A DNA stretch of 64,000 nt from Pseudooceanicola sp. HF7 (GCF_011806405.1 NZ_JAATOW010000006.1:62001-126000), one strand, 5' to 3'. Positions 8,207-17,666 are shown, counted from the first letter of the stretch. Made by a program: numbers and translations. Notes: generated by a model not told the origin, from the sequence alone.

Positions 8207-9130
8207 ATGGCAGAATATCAGGCAGACGGGTTCGCCCCCGTCGAAGCGGTTTCCTTTGGGCGTATGGTCACGATCGTGGGCGGGGTTCTCTCGTTTGCGC
8301 TGGTGGCAGGCGTGGTTTTCTGGGGCTACCAGATGGTGATGCGGGATGTTTCCGGCGTGCCCGTCGTGCGGGCCATGACCGGAGAGATTCGGCGCATGCC
8401 GGAAAACGCCGGCGGCCAGACGGCGGCCTTCCAGGGCTTTGCCGTGAACCGCGTGGCGGCCGGCGAGGGCACGGATGGCATCGCGGACCGTGTTGCCCTT
8501 GCGCCTGAGCCCGTGCGCCTTGGCCAGGAAGGCATGACCGAACGCGAGCTGGCGGTTGCCATGCGCATCGAGGAAGAGGCCAACACCCGGCCCGTCCCGA
8601 TGGATACCGCGCTGACCATGACGGCCCCTGAGGCCATGGAAGAGATCGCGCCGCAGAACGGTGCGGATTCGGATCTTGCGCCTGAAGAGGGGGCAGAGCT
8701 GGCCGAGGCCACGCCGGAAGCCCCCGCGCCGAAGATCGTCGGCGGTGGGCTTGGCTATTCCGTGACGCCGCGCCTGCGTCCCGGCGACCTGTCCCAGACC
8801 CATGCGGCCGCCGCGGCGGCGGCTGCGGCAGCACCGCCCAAGCCGACCGTGCAATTCGCCTCTGCCGCCGATGTGACCCCGGGCAGCCGCCTGGCCCAGC
8901 TGGGCGCCTTTGATTCCGAAACGGTGGCCGAGCAGGAATGGACGCGTCTGATGCGCAGCTTCTCGATCTACCTCGAGGACAAGCAGCGGGTCATCCAGCG
9001 CGCCGTCGTGGGGGGACGCGCCTATTACCGGCTGCGCGCCATGGGCTTCGAAGACCTGGCCGACGCGCGCCGCTTCTGTGCCGCCCTGGTGGCCGGAAAT
9101 GCCGATTGCATCCCCGTGGTGAGTGAGTAA
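8207..9130 (+). CDS. SPOR-domain membrane protein
   Basis: This 307-aa protein is predicted to span the inner membrane once (residues about 20-44) with a long periplasmic part. The region 60-230 is low in complexity and Pro/Ala/Glu-rich, including a run of ten alanines near 202-211. The C-terminal 75 residues (AQLGAFDSETVAEQEW onward) form a SPOR domain, which binds denuded glycan strands at the septum. It lies between argS and nagZ, a linkage consistent with a cell-wall role. The exact division function is inferred from the domain. Confidence 0.88.
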   Translation: MAEYQADGFAPVEAVSFGRMVTIVGGVLSFALVAGVVFWGYQMVMRDVSGVPVVRAMTGEIRRMPENAGGQTAAFQGFAVNRVAAGEGTDGIADRVALAPEPVRLGQEGMTERELAVAMRIEEEANTRPVPMDTALTMTAPEAMEEIAPQNGADSDLAPEEGAELAEATPEAPAPKIVGGGLGYSVTPRLRPGDLSQTHAAAAAAAAAAPPKPTVQFASAADVTPGSRLAQLGAFDSETVAEQEWTRLMRSFSIYLEDKQRVIQRAVVGGRAYYRLRAMGFEDLADARRFCAALVAGNADCIPVVSE

Positions 9131-9165
9131 CCCTTTCTCTCCACTGGTGAACCTCAGGAGAGACC

Positions 9166-10173
9166 ATGCCCTTCGGCGCCACCATTCTGGACCCCACAGG
9201 CCCCGTGCTCAGCCCGGAAGAGAAACGTTTCTTCCGTGACGCCGATCCCTATGGCTTCATTCTTTTCGCCCGCCACATCGAAACGGCGGAGCAGGTGCGC
9301 GCGCTTTGCGCGGATCTGCGCGACAGCGTGGGGCGCAATGCGCCCATCCTGCTGGACCAGGAAGGGGGCCGCGTGCAGCGCCTGCGCCCACCGCTGGGAC
9401 GGCAATGGGACGATCCGCTGCCCTTCGTGAACCGGTCCTCCGACCCCGAACAGGCGATGTTCCTGCGCTACGCGATCATCGCGTCAGAGATGCGCGCCCT
9501 TGGCATCGACGTGGATTGCGCCCCCCTGGTGGACGTGGCGGACCCCGATACCCACCCCTTCCTGCGCGACCGCTGCTACGGGATGGAGCCCGCCGCCGTG
9601 GCCCGCCTTGGCCGTGCGGTGGCCATGGGCCTGTTGGCCGGGGGCGTGCTGCCGGTGGTCAAGCACATGCCGGGCCATGGCCGTGCACGGGCGGACAGCC
9701 ACAAGGAACTGCCCCGCGTCACTGCATCGCTGGACCAGCTGAACCAGGTCGATTTCGCGCCCTTCAAGGTGCTCAATGACCTGCCCATGGCGATGACCGC
9801 CCATATCGTCTACGAGGCGCTGGATGACACCGTCCCGGCCACGCTGAGCCCGCGTGCCATGCAGGTCATCCGTAATGACATCGGGTTCGACAACCTGGTG
9901 ATGACCGACGATATCTCGATGAAGGCCCTGTCCGGATCGCTGCCCGAGATCACCGTGGATGCGCTGGCGGCGGGCTGTGACGTGATCCTGCTGTGCAATG
10001 CCGCACTGGAGGATCGCCGCGCCGTGGCAGAGGCCGCCGGGCGGATGTCCCCCTCGGCCCAGGTGCGGGCGGAACGCGCGCTGGATCCCCGGCCCGAAAC
10101 CGCCCCCGCGCTTGACATCGTGGAAATGGAGGCCAAGCTGTCCGCTCTTGTGGACGGGCCGCTGTATGGATGA
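9166..10173 (+). CDS. nagZ: Beta-N-acetylhexosaminidase, glycoside hydrolase family 3
   Basis: This cytoplasmic enzyme removes N-acetylglucosamine from anhydro-muropeptides in wall recycling. The 335-aa product has the substrate-binding KHMPGHG near 166-172 followed by DSHKELP, which carries the catalytic Asp/His pair, and the nucleophile aspartate in MTDDISM near 246-252. The size is typical of single-domain NagZ. Its last eight bases overlap the scpA start, so the two are translationally linked. Confidence 0.95.
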   Translation: MPFGATILDPTGPVLSPEEKRFFRDADPYGFILFARHIETAEQVRALCADLRDSVGRNAPILLDQEGGRVQRLRPPLGRQWDDPLPFVNRSSDPEQAMFLRYAIIASEMRALGIDVDCAPLVDVADPDTHPFLRDRCYGMEPAAVARLGRAVAMGLLAGGVLPVVKHMPGHGRARADSHKELPRVTASLDQLNQVDFAPFKVLNDLPMAMTAHIVYEALDDTVPATLSPRAMQVIRNDIGFDNLVMTDDISMKALSGSLPEITVDALAAGCDVILLCNAALEDRRAVAEAAGRMSPSAQVRAERALDPRPETAPALDIVEMEAKLSALVDGPLYG

Positions 10174-10966
10174 AAAGGACCTTTTCGAAGAAGACGATAT
10201 CTCCGTTGCCGAAAGGCTTGCGGCAGAGGCACTGATCGTCGACGTCGAGGGGTTCGAGGGCCCGCTCGACCTGCTGCTGACGCTGTCGCGCACGCAGAAG
10301 GTCGATTTGCGCAGGGTTTCCATCCTGAAGCTGGCCGAACAATACCTGGCCTTCGTGGAACGCGCCAAGAAGCTGCGGATCGAACTGGCCGCGGATTACC
10401 TGGTGATGGCCGCCTGGCTGGCCTTCCTCAAATCGCGCCTGCTGCTGCCGCCCGATCCCAGCGAAGAGGGGCCATCGGGCGAAGAGCTGGCCGCGCACCT
10501 GGCCTTCCAGCTGGAGCGGCTTCAGGCCATGCGCGATGCCGCCGCGCGCCTGATGGCGCGCGACCAGAAGGGCCGGGATTTCTTTTCCCGTGGCGTGCCC
10601 GAACAGGTCGAAAGGGTCCGCAAGGTCACCTATTCCGCCACGCTGCTGGACCTCATGCAGGCCTATGCTCGGATCCGGACCAAGGATGAATTCCGCCCCT
10701 TCGTGCTGGACCGCGACAACGTTTTCACCATGGAACAGGCGCTTGACCACATGCGCGGCATGATCGGCTTTGCCGGCAGCTGGATGGAGCTGTCCTCCTA
10801 CATGCCCACGGGCTGGGACGCCCATCCGATGCGCCGCCGCTCCGTCACTGCCGCGACCTTCGCGGCCTCGCTTGAGCTGGCCAAGGAAGGCAAGCTGGAG
10901 ATCCGCCAATCCGAGACATTCGCGCCCATAGAGCTGCGCCGGAGAGACACCAGAGATGACCGCTGA
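10166..10966 (+). CDS. scpA: Segregation and condensation protein A
   Basis: This kleisin subunit joins the heads of SMC dimers in the chromosome-condensing SMC-ScpAB complex. The 266-aa product has the ScpA opening FEGPLDLLLTLSRTQKVDL near 28-46 and the LAADYLVMAAWLAFLKSRLLLP block near 74-95 that contacts the SMC neck. The ATG at 10166 overlaps nagZ by 8 nt. The C-terminus overlaps scpB by 11 nt, so production is coupled. Confidence 0.95.
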   Translation: MDEKDLFEEDDISVAERLAAEALIVDVEGFEGPLDLLLTLSRTQKVDLRRVSILKLAEQYLAFVERAKKLRIELAADYLVMAAWLAFLKSRLLLPPDPSEEGPSGEELAAHLAFQLERLQAMRDAAARLMARDQKGRDFFSRGVPEQVERVRKVTYSATLLDLMQAYARIRTKDEFRPFVLDRDNVFTMEQALDHMRGMIGFAGSWMELSSYMPTGWDAHPMRRRSVTAATFAASLELAKEGKLEIRQSETFAPIELRRRDTRDDR

Positions 10967-11636
10967 CACGGCCCCGGATACACCCCAGGGGCAGGACGGG
11001 GCAGAGACCCCGCGCGAAAGCCTTTTCGAAGCCCCGCCCATGGCAGAGCAGGAGCGGATGGTCGAAGCCATCCTCTTTGCCAGCACGGAACCGGTGACGG
11101 TGGCCGACTTGAACGCGCGCATGCCCCATGGCTGTGACGGCGCGCAGGCCGTGCAGCACCTGCGCAAACGCTACGAGGGGCGCGGCGTTCATGTGGTCAA
11201 GGTGGGCGACTCCTGGGCTGTGCGCACGGCGCCGGACCTGGGCTTCCTGATGCAGAAGGAAACGGTGGAAACGCGCAAGCTGTCCCGCGCGGCGATCGAG
11301 ACGCTGGCGATCATCGCCTATCACCAGCCCGTCACCCGGGCAGAGATCGAGGAGATCCGGGGCGTGACCGTCTCTCGCGGGACCGTCGATCAGCTGCTTG
11401 AGATGGAGTGGATCCGCTTTGGCCGCCGCCGCATGACCCCGGGCCGGCCGGTGACCTTTGTCGTTACCAACAGCTTCCTCGATCACTTCGGGCTGGAAAC
11501 CCCGCGCGACCTGCCCGGGCTGAAGGATCTGCGCGCCGCTGGCCTGCTGGAAAGCCGCCCGCCACCGGGCCGCGAAGTGCCCGAGGACGAGCGCGACGAG
11601 GATGGCGATCAGACGGATATGTTCGAAGACGAATGA
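10956..11636 (+). CDS. scpB: Segregation and condensation protein B
   Basis: This winged-helix partner of ScpA works in chromosome segregation. The 226-aa product contains two winged-helix domains, with the signature AAIETLAIIAYHQPVTRAEIEEIRGV near 112-137 and the wing residues following. The N-terminal 30 residues and the last 25 (acidic, EDERDEDGDQ) are extensions of low complexity. It overlaps scpA and ends the cluster, except for the small gene that follows 96 nt later. Confidence 0.95.
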   Translation: MTADTAPDTPQGQDGAETPRESLFEAPPMAEQERMVEAILFASTEPVTVADLNARMPHGCDGAQAVQHLRKRYEGRGVHVVKVGDSWAVRTAPDLGFLMQKETVETRKLSRAAIETLAIIAYHQPVTRAEIEEIRGVTVSRGTVDQLLEMEWIRFGRRRMTPGRPVTFVVTNSFLDHFGLETPRDLPGLKDLRAAGLLESRPPPGREVPEDERDEDGDQTDMFEDE

Positions 11637-11732
11637 CGCCCGGCACAGTAGCCCGCCCGGGATGAAATCCGGGGCAGGGCGTGCTATCTGGGTCGAAACG
11701 GGTATCCCACCCGGAGCCATCATGAGGCCGCG

Positions 11733-11915
11733 ATGAATGCCGATCGACTGATCAAAATGTTCGCCCGCAGGTTCCTGCGCAAGACGATGAACAAGAGCAT
11801 CGACAAGCTGGGCGGTGACAGCCCCGAAGAGAAGAAGCGCGTGCGCCAGACCAAGCAGATGGCATCCCAGATGCGCAAGACACAGCGCCTGCTGCGTCGC
11901 ATGGGCCGTTTCTGA
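11733..11915 (+). CDS. Small basic protein, unknown function
   Basis: A 60-aa, strongly basic product (many Arg and Lys) with an amphipathic helical look; no domain is recognised. The ATG follows GAGG at 11724-11727 with suitable spacing. Small basic proteins at this position after scpB are familiar in Rhodobacterales, which supports it as a real gene, but an opposite frame of equal length overlaps and cannot be excluded without comparison. Function could be nucleic-acid or membrane binding; this is a guess from charge only. Confidence 0.6.
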   Translation: MNADRLIKMFARRFLRKTMNKSIDKLGGDSPEEKKRVRQTKQMASQMRKTQRLLRRMGRF

Positions 11916-11930
11916 CCCGCCGGTTTCGCC

Positions 11931-13007
11931 TCAGACGCTCTTGAAGTGCTTGGAGAGTTTCAGACCCTGGCCCTGGTAATTGGACGCGATCTCACGGCCA
12001 TAGAGCATCTCTGGACGTTCGGCCATGGTTTCATAGACCAGCCGCCCCACGATCTGCCCGTGCTCTAGCACGAAGGGCGCTTCGTGGCAGCGTACCTCCA
12101 GCACCCCGCGTGAGCCTGCGCCGCCCGCCTCGGCATAGCCGAACCCGGGGTCGAAGAAGCCCGCGTAATGCACCCGGAACTCGCCCACCATGGCAAGATA
12201 GGGCGACATCTCTGCGGCGTAATCGGGCGGGATGGTGACCGCCTCGCGGCTGACCAGGATGTAGAAGGCACCGGGATCCAGGATGATCTGGCGATCGGTG
12301 CTGCGCACCGGCTCCCAGTATTCGGCCGGGTCGTAATGGTTCAGCAGGTCCAGGTCGATCACGCCGGTATGGGGCTTGGCGCGGTAGCCCACCAGGGCGT
12401 CTTCTCCGGCGCTCAGGTCGACAGAGAAGCCAAGACCGTTCTCGATCACCGGATCCGTGTCCACCAGCGGCGTTGCGGCGTGCAGCGCGGCCAGCGCCGT
12501 GTCCGACAGCTGCGCTTGCCCATCGCGGAAGCGAATCTGGTTCAGCCGCATGCCCGGCCGCACCAGCACGGAGAAACTGCGCGGGCAGATCTCTGCATAG
12601 AGCGGGCCGGTGTACCCTGCGGGAATCCGGTCGAATTCCGTGCCGCCATCGGTGATCAGCCGGGTCAGCAGATCAAGCCGCCCGATGGAGCTTTTCGCAT
12701 TGGCCATGGCCGCGACCCCTTCGGGCAACTCCAGGCTTTCCGCAAGGGGCACCACGTAGACGCAGCCCTTTTCCAGGACCGCCCCGTCGGTCAGGTCGAT
12801 CTGGTGCATTTCGAACTTTTCCAGCCGTTCGGCCAGCGTCCGCCCGGAACCCGCCAGGAAGGAGGCGCGCACGCGCCAGGCCTTGGTGCCCAGCCTCAGG
12901 TCAAGGCTGGCAGGCTGGATCTGTTCGGGAATGATCGCCGGTTCGGCCCGGATTTCCCCGCGGTCGATCATGGCTTTCAGATGCTGGCTGGCCAGGATTC
13001 CGGTCAT
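11931..13007 (-). CDS. dcd: 2'-deoxycytidine 5'-triphosphate deaminase, double-length type
   Basis: It converts dCTP to dUTP for thymidylate synthesis. At 358 aa it is about twice the length of the classical enzyme and contains two copies of the dUTPase-like beta fold; the active-site block ANAKSSIGRLDLLTRLI near 102-118 is in the first half and the AGFFDPGFGY block near 283-292 in the second. This long form is usual in alphaproteobacteria. The ATG at 13007 follows GGAGGAG with good spacing. It is convergent with the small basic gene. Confidence 0.93.
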   Translation of the reverse strand: MTGILASQHLKAMIDRGEIRAEPAIIPEQIQPASLDLRLGTKAWRVRASFLAGSGRTLAERLEKFEMHQIDLTDGAVLEKGCVYVVPLAESLELPEGVAAMANAKSSIGRLDLLTRLITDGGTEFDRIPAGYTGPLYAEICPRSFSVLVRPGMRLNQIRFRDGQAQLSDTALAALHAATPLVDTDPVIENGLGFSVDLSAGEDALVGYRAKPHTGVIDLDLLNHYDPAEYWEPVRSTDRQIILDPGAFYILVSREAVTIPPDYAAEMSPYLAMVGEFRVHYAGFFDPGFGYAEAGGAGSRGVLEVRCHEAPFVLEHGQIVGRLVYETMAERPEMLYGREIASNYQGQGLKLSKHFKSV

Positions 13008-13056
13008 CGTCGCTCCTCCGCGTATCGCGGCAGATTAGGCGCAACCGTAAACAGAG

Positions 13057-13081
13057 AAAACCCCTGTTTTCACAGGGGTTT
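13057..13081 (-). terminator. Terminator downstream of tRNA-Pro
   Basis: AAACCCCTGT (13058-13067 region) pairs with ACAGGGGTTT (13072-13081). Read on the minus strand the stem is followed by TTTTCTC, giving a standard terminator about 60 nt after the tRNA 3' end. The plus side is also T-rich, so it may act both ways. Confidence 0.7.
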
Positions 13082-13138
13082 CTCAGTTTTTCTCCAGCCC
13101 TCGGCAGGGCCGAAACGTCGGTGGCGGCGGGAGAAATT

Positions 13139-13215
13139 TGGTCGGGCTAGCAGGACTCGAACCTGCGACCTTCCGTCCCCCAGACGGACGCGCTACCAGG
13201 CTGCGCTATAGCCCG
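13139..13215 (-). tRNA. tRNA-Pro (anticodon GGG)
   Basis: A full cloverleaf is readable on the minus strand: acceptor CGGGCTA (from 13215) pairs with TAGCCCG, the anticodon stem TCCGT/ACGGA encloses the loop CTGGGGG with anticodon GGG, and the T arm holds GGTTCGAATCC. The discriminator is A and the CCA end is encoded (13139-13141). Confidence 0.96.
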
Positions 13216-13295
13216 ACGGTTTGCGCTTTCTATCCGATCTGCGGGTGAGGGCAAGCGCTTTCTTGTGCCGATCGCAGGGAAATTTCCGGGAATTT

Positions 13296-14048
13296 TCAGC
13301 CCGCTCCGGCCAGCTTGCGGGCCAGCGCCAAGGCGTCCTTTGCCGTCTCGGCGGGCAGGGGTGTGGAACGCTTTGCCAGCAGGCTCAGCACGCCTTCTTG
13401 CACCGGGAAGGCATCGTCTTCCGGGTCGTCGGGCAGGGTGTCCAGGATGGATGGGGCAGGGGATTCGGGTTCCGCGACGGGCTCCGGCATGGGCTCTGCC
13501 GGGGATTCGGCGACCGTATCAGGCGCCTCCGCCATGGGGATATCCGCCGCGAGCGATTCTTCTGCGGGCTCCGGCATCTCTTCCGGCGCGGGGACTTCAT
13601 CCGGCGCGGGGGATTCGGGGGGCACCACCGGATCGGCCAGGCCACCCTCGTCCTCGGACAGGACAGAGGTTTCGCTGCCCATGGCACCGCTGCCGAAGGT
13701 CTCCGGCACGGGGGGCAGGTCGGGCGTTGGAATGACGGGCGGCACGTCCGGCTCTGGCGGTTCCTGCAACCCTACAAGAGAGGGCGACATGGCCGAGACA
13801 TGGCCAACACCCTGGTCGCGCAGCATCTTCTGCACGCCCTTGATGGTCATCCCCTCGTCATGCAGCAACCGCTTGATACCGCCCAGCAACTCCATGTCGG
13901 AGGGGCGATAGTAGCGACGGCCCCCGGCACGTTTGACCGGGCGGATCTGGCTGAACTTGCTTTCCCAGAAACGCAGAACATGGGCCGGAGTATCCAGCCA
14001 CTCTGCAACTTCGCTGATGGTGCGGAAGGCCTCTGCGCTTTTGGCCAT
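13296..14048 (-). CDS. MerR-family transcriptional regulator
   Basis: The 250-aa product has an N-terminal MerR winged helix (residues 8-80: [45 protein letters not shown]). The rest, about 100-220, is an acidic Pro/Glu/Ala-rich linker without a recognised effector domain, ending in a short helix. No metal-binding cysteines are seen, so it is not a classical metal sensor. It starts 9 nt after the ihfA stop and is the last gene of the rpmF-plsX-fabH-ihfA run. This arrangement is widely conserved in alphaproteobacteria; its targets are unknown to me. Confidence 0.9.
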   Translation of the reverse strand: MAKSAEAFRTISEVAEWLDTPAHVLRFWESKFSQIRPVKRAGGRRYYRPSDMELLGGIKRLLHDEGMTIKGVQKMLRDQGVGHVSAMSPSLVGLQEPPEPDVPPVIPTPDLPPVPETFGSGAMGSETSVLSEDEGGLADPVVPPESPAPDEVPAPEEMPEPAEESLAADIPMAEAPDTVAESPAEPMPEPVAEPESPAPSILDTLPDDPEDDAFPVQEGVLSLLAKRSTPLPAETAKDALALARKLAGAG

Positions 14049-14057
14049 GAGGCAAAC

Positions 14058-14360
14058 CTAGCCCTTGTTGCCAGCCGCCACGCGGTCCTTCATCAGGTGC
14101 GAGGGCCGGAATGTCAGAACCCGGCGAGGAGAGATCGGAACCTCGTCCCCGGTCTTCGGGTTGCGACCTACACGGGCGGCTTTTTCACGTACGGAGAAGG
14201 TCCCGAAGGATGAGATCTTCACCTGCTCACCGCTGACCAGCGCATCGGACATATGGGCCAGTACGGATTCGACCAATTGGGCGGAGTCGTTGCGCGACAA
14301 TCCGACTTCACGGAAGACGGCCTCGCTCAGGTCCATCCTCGTCAGTGTTTTCTCACTCAT
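14058..14360 (-). CDS. ihfA: Integration host factor, alpha subunit
   Basis: This DNA-bending nucleoid protein works as a heterodimer with IhfB in transcription, replication and recombination. The 100-aa product has the HU/IHF signature [19 protein letters not shown] near 53-71, including the intercalating proline arm. The start at 14360 ([15 protein letters not shown]) is preceded by AGGGA. It follows fabH with a 98-nt gap and precedes the MerR gene. Confidence 0.95.
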   Translation of the reverse strand: MSEKTLTRMDLSEAVFREVGLSRNDSAQLVESVLAHMSDALVSGEQVKISSFGTFSVREKAARVGRNPKTGDEVPISPRRVLTFRPSHLMKDRVAAGNKG

Positions 14361-14458
14361 ATCCCTGTCCCTTTCTGGTTGAGCCAGAATAGGTGCGGCC
14401 TGTTTTCCGAGTCAATATCAATGGTTTGTCACATCGTTCCAATGCGACATTCCAGAGC

Positions 14459-15433
14459 CTACCAACGGATAACGACCGAACCCCAGGCCAGACCGCCACC
14501 GATTGCCTCGGTAACCAGCAGCTGACCTTCCCGTATCTTGCCTTCTTGCACTCCGACGGAGAGCGCAAGGGGAATCGATGCGGCAGAGGTATTGCCGTGA
14601 TCCTGCACCGTGACGATGACCTGCTCCATCGGCAGTCCCATCTTCTTGGCGGTGCCCTGGATGATGCGGATATTGGCCTGGTGCGGCACGATCCAATCCA
14701 CGTCCGCGCTGCCCAGGCTGGCTTTCTCAAGCGCCCGTTCGGCGGTTTCCGTCAGCTTGGAGACAGCCTGGCGGAACAGGGGGTTGCCCTGCATCCGCAG
14801 CTTGCCGGAGGCACCAGAGGTCGAAACGCCCCCGTCGACATAGAGCATGTCGCGGTAGCGACCGTCGGAATTCAGATCACAGGACAGGATGCCGCGATCC
14901 TGCGACGTGCCGGATCCGGTGCGCGCCTCAAGCACCAGCGCGCCGGCGCCGTCGCCGAAAAGCACGCAGGTGGAGCGGTCGGTCCAGTCCATGATGCGCG
15001 AAAACGTCTCGGCACCGATGACCAGCACGCGTTCGGCCTGGCCCGAAAGGATCAGCCCGTTGGCATTGGTCAGCGCAAAGATGAAGCCGGCGCAGACCGC
15101 CTGGACGTCATAGGCAAAGCCGCGCGTCATCCCCAGCCCGCTCTGCACCATGGTGGCGACGGAGGGGAAGGTCAGGTCCGGGGTAGAGGTCGCCACGACG
15201 ACCGCGTCGATCTCATCCGGTTGCAGCCCGGCCATGTCCAGCGCGTTCTTCGCCGCGGCAATGGCCATCTGGGAGGTCGTTTCGCCCTCGGCAGCGAAAT
15301 GTCGGCGCTCGATGCCCGAGCGCGTCCGGATCCATTCGTCCGTCGTGTCCAGGAAGCTTTCAAACTCGCTGTTGGGTACCACGCGTTCAGGCAGGTAATG
15401 CCCGACGCCGGTTGCGACTGCCCGTAGTGTCAT
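14459..15433 (-). CDS. fabH: Beta-ketoacyl-ACP synthase III
   Basis: It condenses acetyl-CoA with malonyl-ACP to begin fatty-acid synthesis. The 324-aa thiolase-fold product has the catalytic Cys in VQAVCAGF near 112, His in VPHQANIRI near 250 and Asn in DHGNTSAAS near 280. The start codon overlaps the plsX stop by four bases (ATGA at 15430-15433), coupling it to phospholipid precursor synthesis. Confidence 0.97.
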   Translation of the reverse strand: MTLRAVATGVGHYLPERVVPNSEFESFLDTTDEWIRTRSGIERRHFAAEGETTSQMAIAAAKNALDMAGLQPDEIDAVVVATSTPDLTFPSVATMVQSGLGMTRGFAYDVQAVCAGFIFALTNANGLILSGQAERVLVIGAETFSRIMDWTDRSTCVLFGDGAGALVLEARTGSGTSQDRGILSCDLNSDGRYRDMLYVDGGVSTSGASGKLRMQGNPLFRQAVSKLTETAERALEKASLGSADVDWIVPHQANIRIIQGTAKKMGLPMEQVIVTVQDHGNTSAASIPLALSVGVQEGKIREGQLLVTEAIGGGLAWGSVVIRW

Positions 15434-16542
15434 TCCGTCCCCGTCTCCCGTTCCGCGGCATCCTGTGCCAGCGTCACGGCAGATGCAACCCGTGCCGCGA
15501 TCTTGTCCTGGAAGCCGGACAGGGCAAGCTGGTAGGCCAGCTTGATCGCCGCGGACACCCCCGTGGCATCGGCAGAGCCATGGCTTTTGACCACGGTGCC
15601 GTTCAGCCCCAGGAAGACCCCTCCGTTGACGCGCCGCGGGTCGATCCGCTTTTGCAAACGCCGCATGGAGGTCAGCGCCAGAAGCGCCGCGATTCGAGAC
15701 AAGGGTGTGTATTGAAAGGCTTCTTTTAGAAGGTCGCCAATCAGCTTGGCGGTGCCTTCGCCGGTCTTGAGCGCGACGTTGCCGGTGAAACCGTCCGTCA
15801 CGATCACGTCGCAGGTATCCCCGGGGATATCCCCGCCCTCGACGAAACCGACATATTCGAAGTTGCTGCCGTCCGCGGCCTGGGCAATCAGCTCGTTGGC
15901 GGCTTTCAGCTCGGCCCGGCCCTTGTGCTCTTCGGTGCCGACGTTCAGCAGGCCGACGCGCGGGCAGTCCAGCTTCAGGCCGTTGCGGGCGTAAGAGGCC
16001 CCCATCAGAGCATATTGCAGCAGGTCGTGTTCATCCGCCTTGATGTCCGCGCCCACGTCCAGCATCACGTTGAACCCCTGCGGGTTGCGCGATGGCCAGA
16101 GCACGGCGATGGCAGGGCGGTTGACGCCCGGCAGCTTGCGCAGCCGGATCATCGACAGGGCCATCAGCGCGCCGGTGTTGCCGCAGGACACGCAAACGGT
16201 GGCCTCGCCCTGGCGCACGGCCTCAAGGGCGGACCACATGGAGGTGTCCTTGCCACGGCGCACGACCTGGCTGGGCTTGTCATCCATGGTGACGACACCC
16301 GCGGCATCGCGGATCTCGACCCGGCCGGCCAGCTGCTTGCGGCGCGCGACAAGGCGCTCCAGCTCTGCGGCGGGACCGTGCAGGATGAAGTCGATATCGG
16401 GATTCTTCCGGGCAGACCGCACCATCCCGGCAACCACGGTTGCCGGTCCCCTGTCGCCGCCCATGGCATCCAGGGATATCACGATGCGTCCGCGGTCAGA
16501 GGGCGGAGTCTGTCCAGTTGGTGACGATTCTGTCGCGTTCAT
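15430..16542 (-). CDS. plsX: Phosphate acyltransferase PlsX
   Basis: It makes acyl-phosphate from acyl-ACP as the first step of phosphatidic-acid synthesis with PlsY. The 370-aa product shows the family opening ISLDAMGGDRGPATVV near 21-36 and the GNTGALMALS and VTDGFTGNVALK blocks further on. I chose the ATG at 16542 (MNATESSPTG); upstream in-frame sequence to 16641 overlaps rpmF and does not resemble the family. It sits between rpmF and fabH, the standard order. Confidence 0.95.
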   Translation of the reverse strand: MNATESSPTGQTPPSDRGRIVISLDAMGGDRGPATVVAGMVRSARKNPDIDFILHGPAAELERLVARRKQLAGRVEIRDAAGVVTMDDKPSQVVRRGKDTSMWSALEAVRQGEATVCVSCGNTGALMALSMIRLRKLPGVNRPAIAVLWPSRNPQGFNVMLDVGADIKADEHDLLQYALMGASYARNGLKLDCPRVGLLNVGTEEHKGRAELKAANELIAQAADGSNFEYVGFVEGGDIPGDTCDVIVTDGFTGNVALKTGEGTAKLIGDLLKEAFQYTPLSRIAALLALTSMRRLQKRIDPRRVNGGVFLGLNGTVVKSHGSADATGVSAAIKLAYQLALSGFQDKIAARVASAVTLAQDAAERETGTE

Positions 16543-16570
16543 GGAAGACAATCCGCCCCCTGGGACGGGC

Positions 16571-16777
16571 TTATGCCGCGTCTTCGTCCAGATCGATTTC
16601 GTCAGCCATGGCGACCACTTCGCGGTCAGCATAGTGGCCACAGGACGGGCAGACGTGGTGCGGGCGTTTCAGTTCGCCGCAGGACGGGCACTCGTTGGGG
16701 TTGCCAGCGACCAGGGCGTCGTGTGCGCGACGGTTGTTGCGGCGCGACTTGGAGACTTTGTTCTGTTGGACAGCCAT
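16571..16777 (-). CDS. rpmF: 50S ribosomal protein L32
   Basis: A 68-aa ribosomal protein with a basic start ([20 protein letters not shown]) and a zinc ribbon formed by CPSC near 30-33 and CPSC near 43-46, so it is the zinc-binding (C+) form. It heads the rpmF-plsX-fabH-ihfA-merR operon; the 221-nt gap upstream (16778-16998) probably carries the operon promoter. Confidence 0.96.
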   Translation of the reverse strand: MAVQQNKVSKSRRNNRRAHDALVAGNPNECPSCGELKRPHHVCPSCGHYADREVVAMADEIDLDEDAA

Positions 16778-16998
16778 GTCACAACCTTATCTGTTCTTCG
16801 GGGGCGCGGGACTGTCGGCTTGTGCCGCAGGCAGTCAGGGCCCGGTTTCACGTGGATGCAGGCTCTTAGTCGGAGACAGGCCCGGCATTCAACCCAAAAT
16901 TCGGATGGAGGCGCGAAAATACTGTGAAATCGCCTCCGTGCAAGCGATTCTTTGCTGCGGTACGGCACGTCGGACAGCAGCACAGGCAGGCTTTCGGC

Positions 16999-17574
16999 TC
17001 AGCTTTCGCCTTCGCCCTCCTCGGGCGTCTTTTTTGCCATCAAGCTGGCCAGCCCGGCAAAGGGCTTGGTGTCCTCGTCCGTCATGGCCTTGGACCCGGG
17101 GCGGGTGTGGACCGTATCGCCCGGGCCAACGCCTTCGGCGCGCGGATAGGCGGGCAGGGCAAGGGCCAGGGCCTCCTGCATGACGACCGCCGGGTCGATC
17201 ACGCTGCCGAGCATCTCAAGCGTGTCATCCTCGGGCATCTCCACCTCTTCATCCGTCATGACATCGTCAGGCAGATTGGGGGTGTAGCGGCGGGTGACAT
17301 CCTCTTCGATCCGGGTGGTCACCGGCTTGAGCGTGACGGAGCATGGCTGAACCACGGTCGCGCCAAGGTGCCCGGTCAGCAGCCAGTCCTCTTTCCCGGC
17401 GGTGCGGATCTTGCCGACGAAGCTCAGTTTGCGCAGGTCATCAATGCCCAGCTGGCTGGCCGTCGCGGCAAGGGTATCCTTGTCCGGGCGCAGCTCGAAG
17501 GCGGTGTCATGGGTCTTCGACAATGTCGAGACGCGCAGCGCCGTGGCGCCGTGATCCGGTGGGTTTCCGGTCAT
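16999..17574 (-). CDS. YceD/DUF177 family protein
   Basis: The 191-aa product matches the YceD/DUF177 family, which is typically encoded directly upstream of rpmF as here and is implicated in 23S rRNA processing or accumulation. The usual paired cysteines of some homologues are reduced to one (QPCSVTL near 77). The C-terminal KPFAGLASLMAKKTPEEGEGES is typical. The ATG follows AGAGGA. It is divergent from the bamE-like gene, 92 nt away. Confidence 0.9.
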   Translation of the reverse strand: MTGNPPDHGATALRVSTLSKTHDTAFELRPDKDTLAATASQLGIDDLRKLSFVGKIRTAGKEDWLLTGHLGATVVQPCSVTLKPVTTRIEEDVTRRYTPNLPDDVMTDEEVEMPEDDTLEMLGSVIDPAVVMQEALALALPAYPRAEGVGPGDTVHTRPGSKAMTDEDTKPFAGLASLMAKKTPEEGEGES

Positions 17575-17666
17575 TGTCCTCTTTCCGTGCAGGCTTTCTT
17601 GAAGTGGGTGCGTTCCTTCTGTAAGCGAGGTAAAAGCCTGAGCAATGATTTACAAGAGGGGCGGAA

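Noticed and set aside
8805-8834. GCC/GCG-rich run in the SPOR gene as a possible sequencing artefact or frameshift
   Set aside because: It codes a run of ten alanines in a disordered linker and the frame continues correctly into the SPOR domain.
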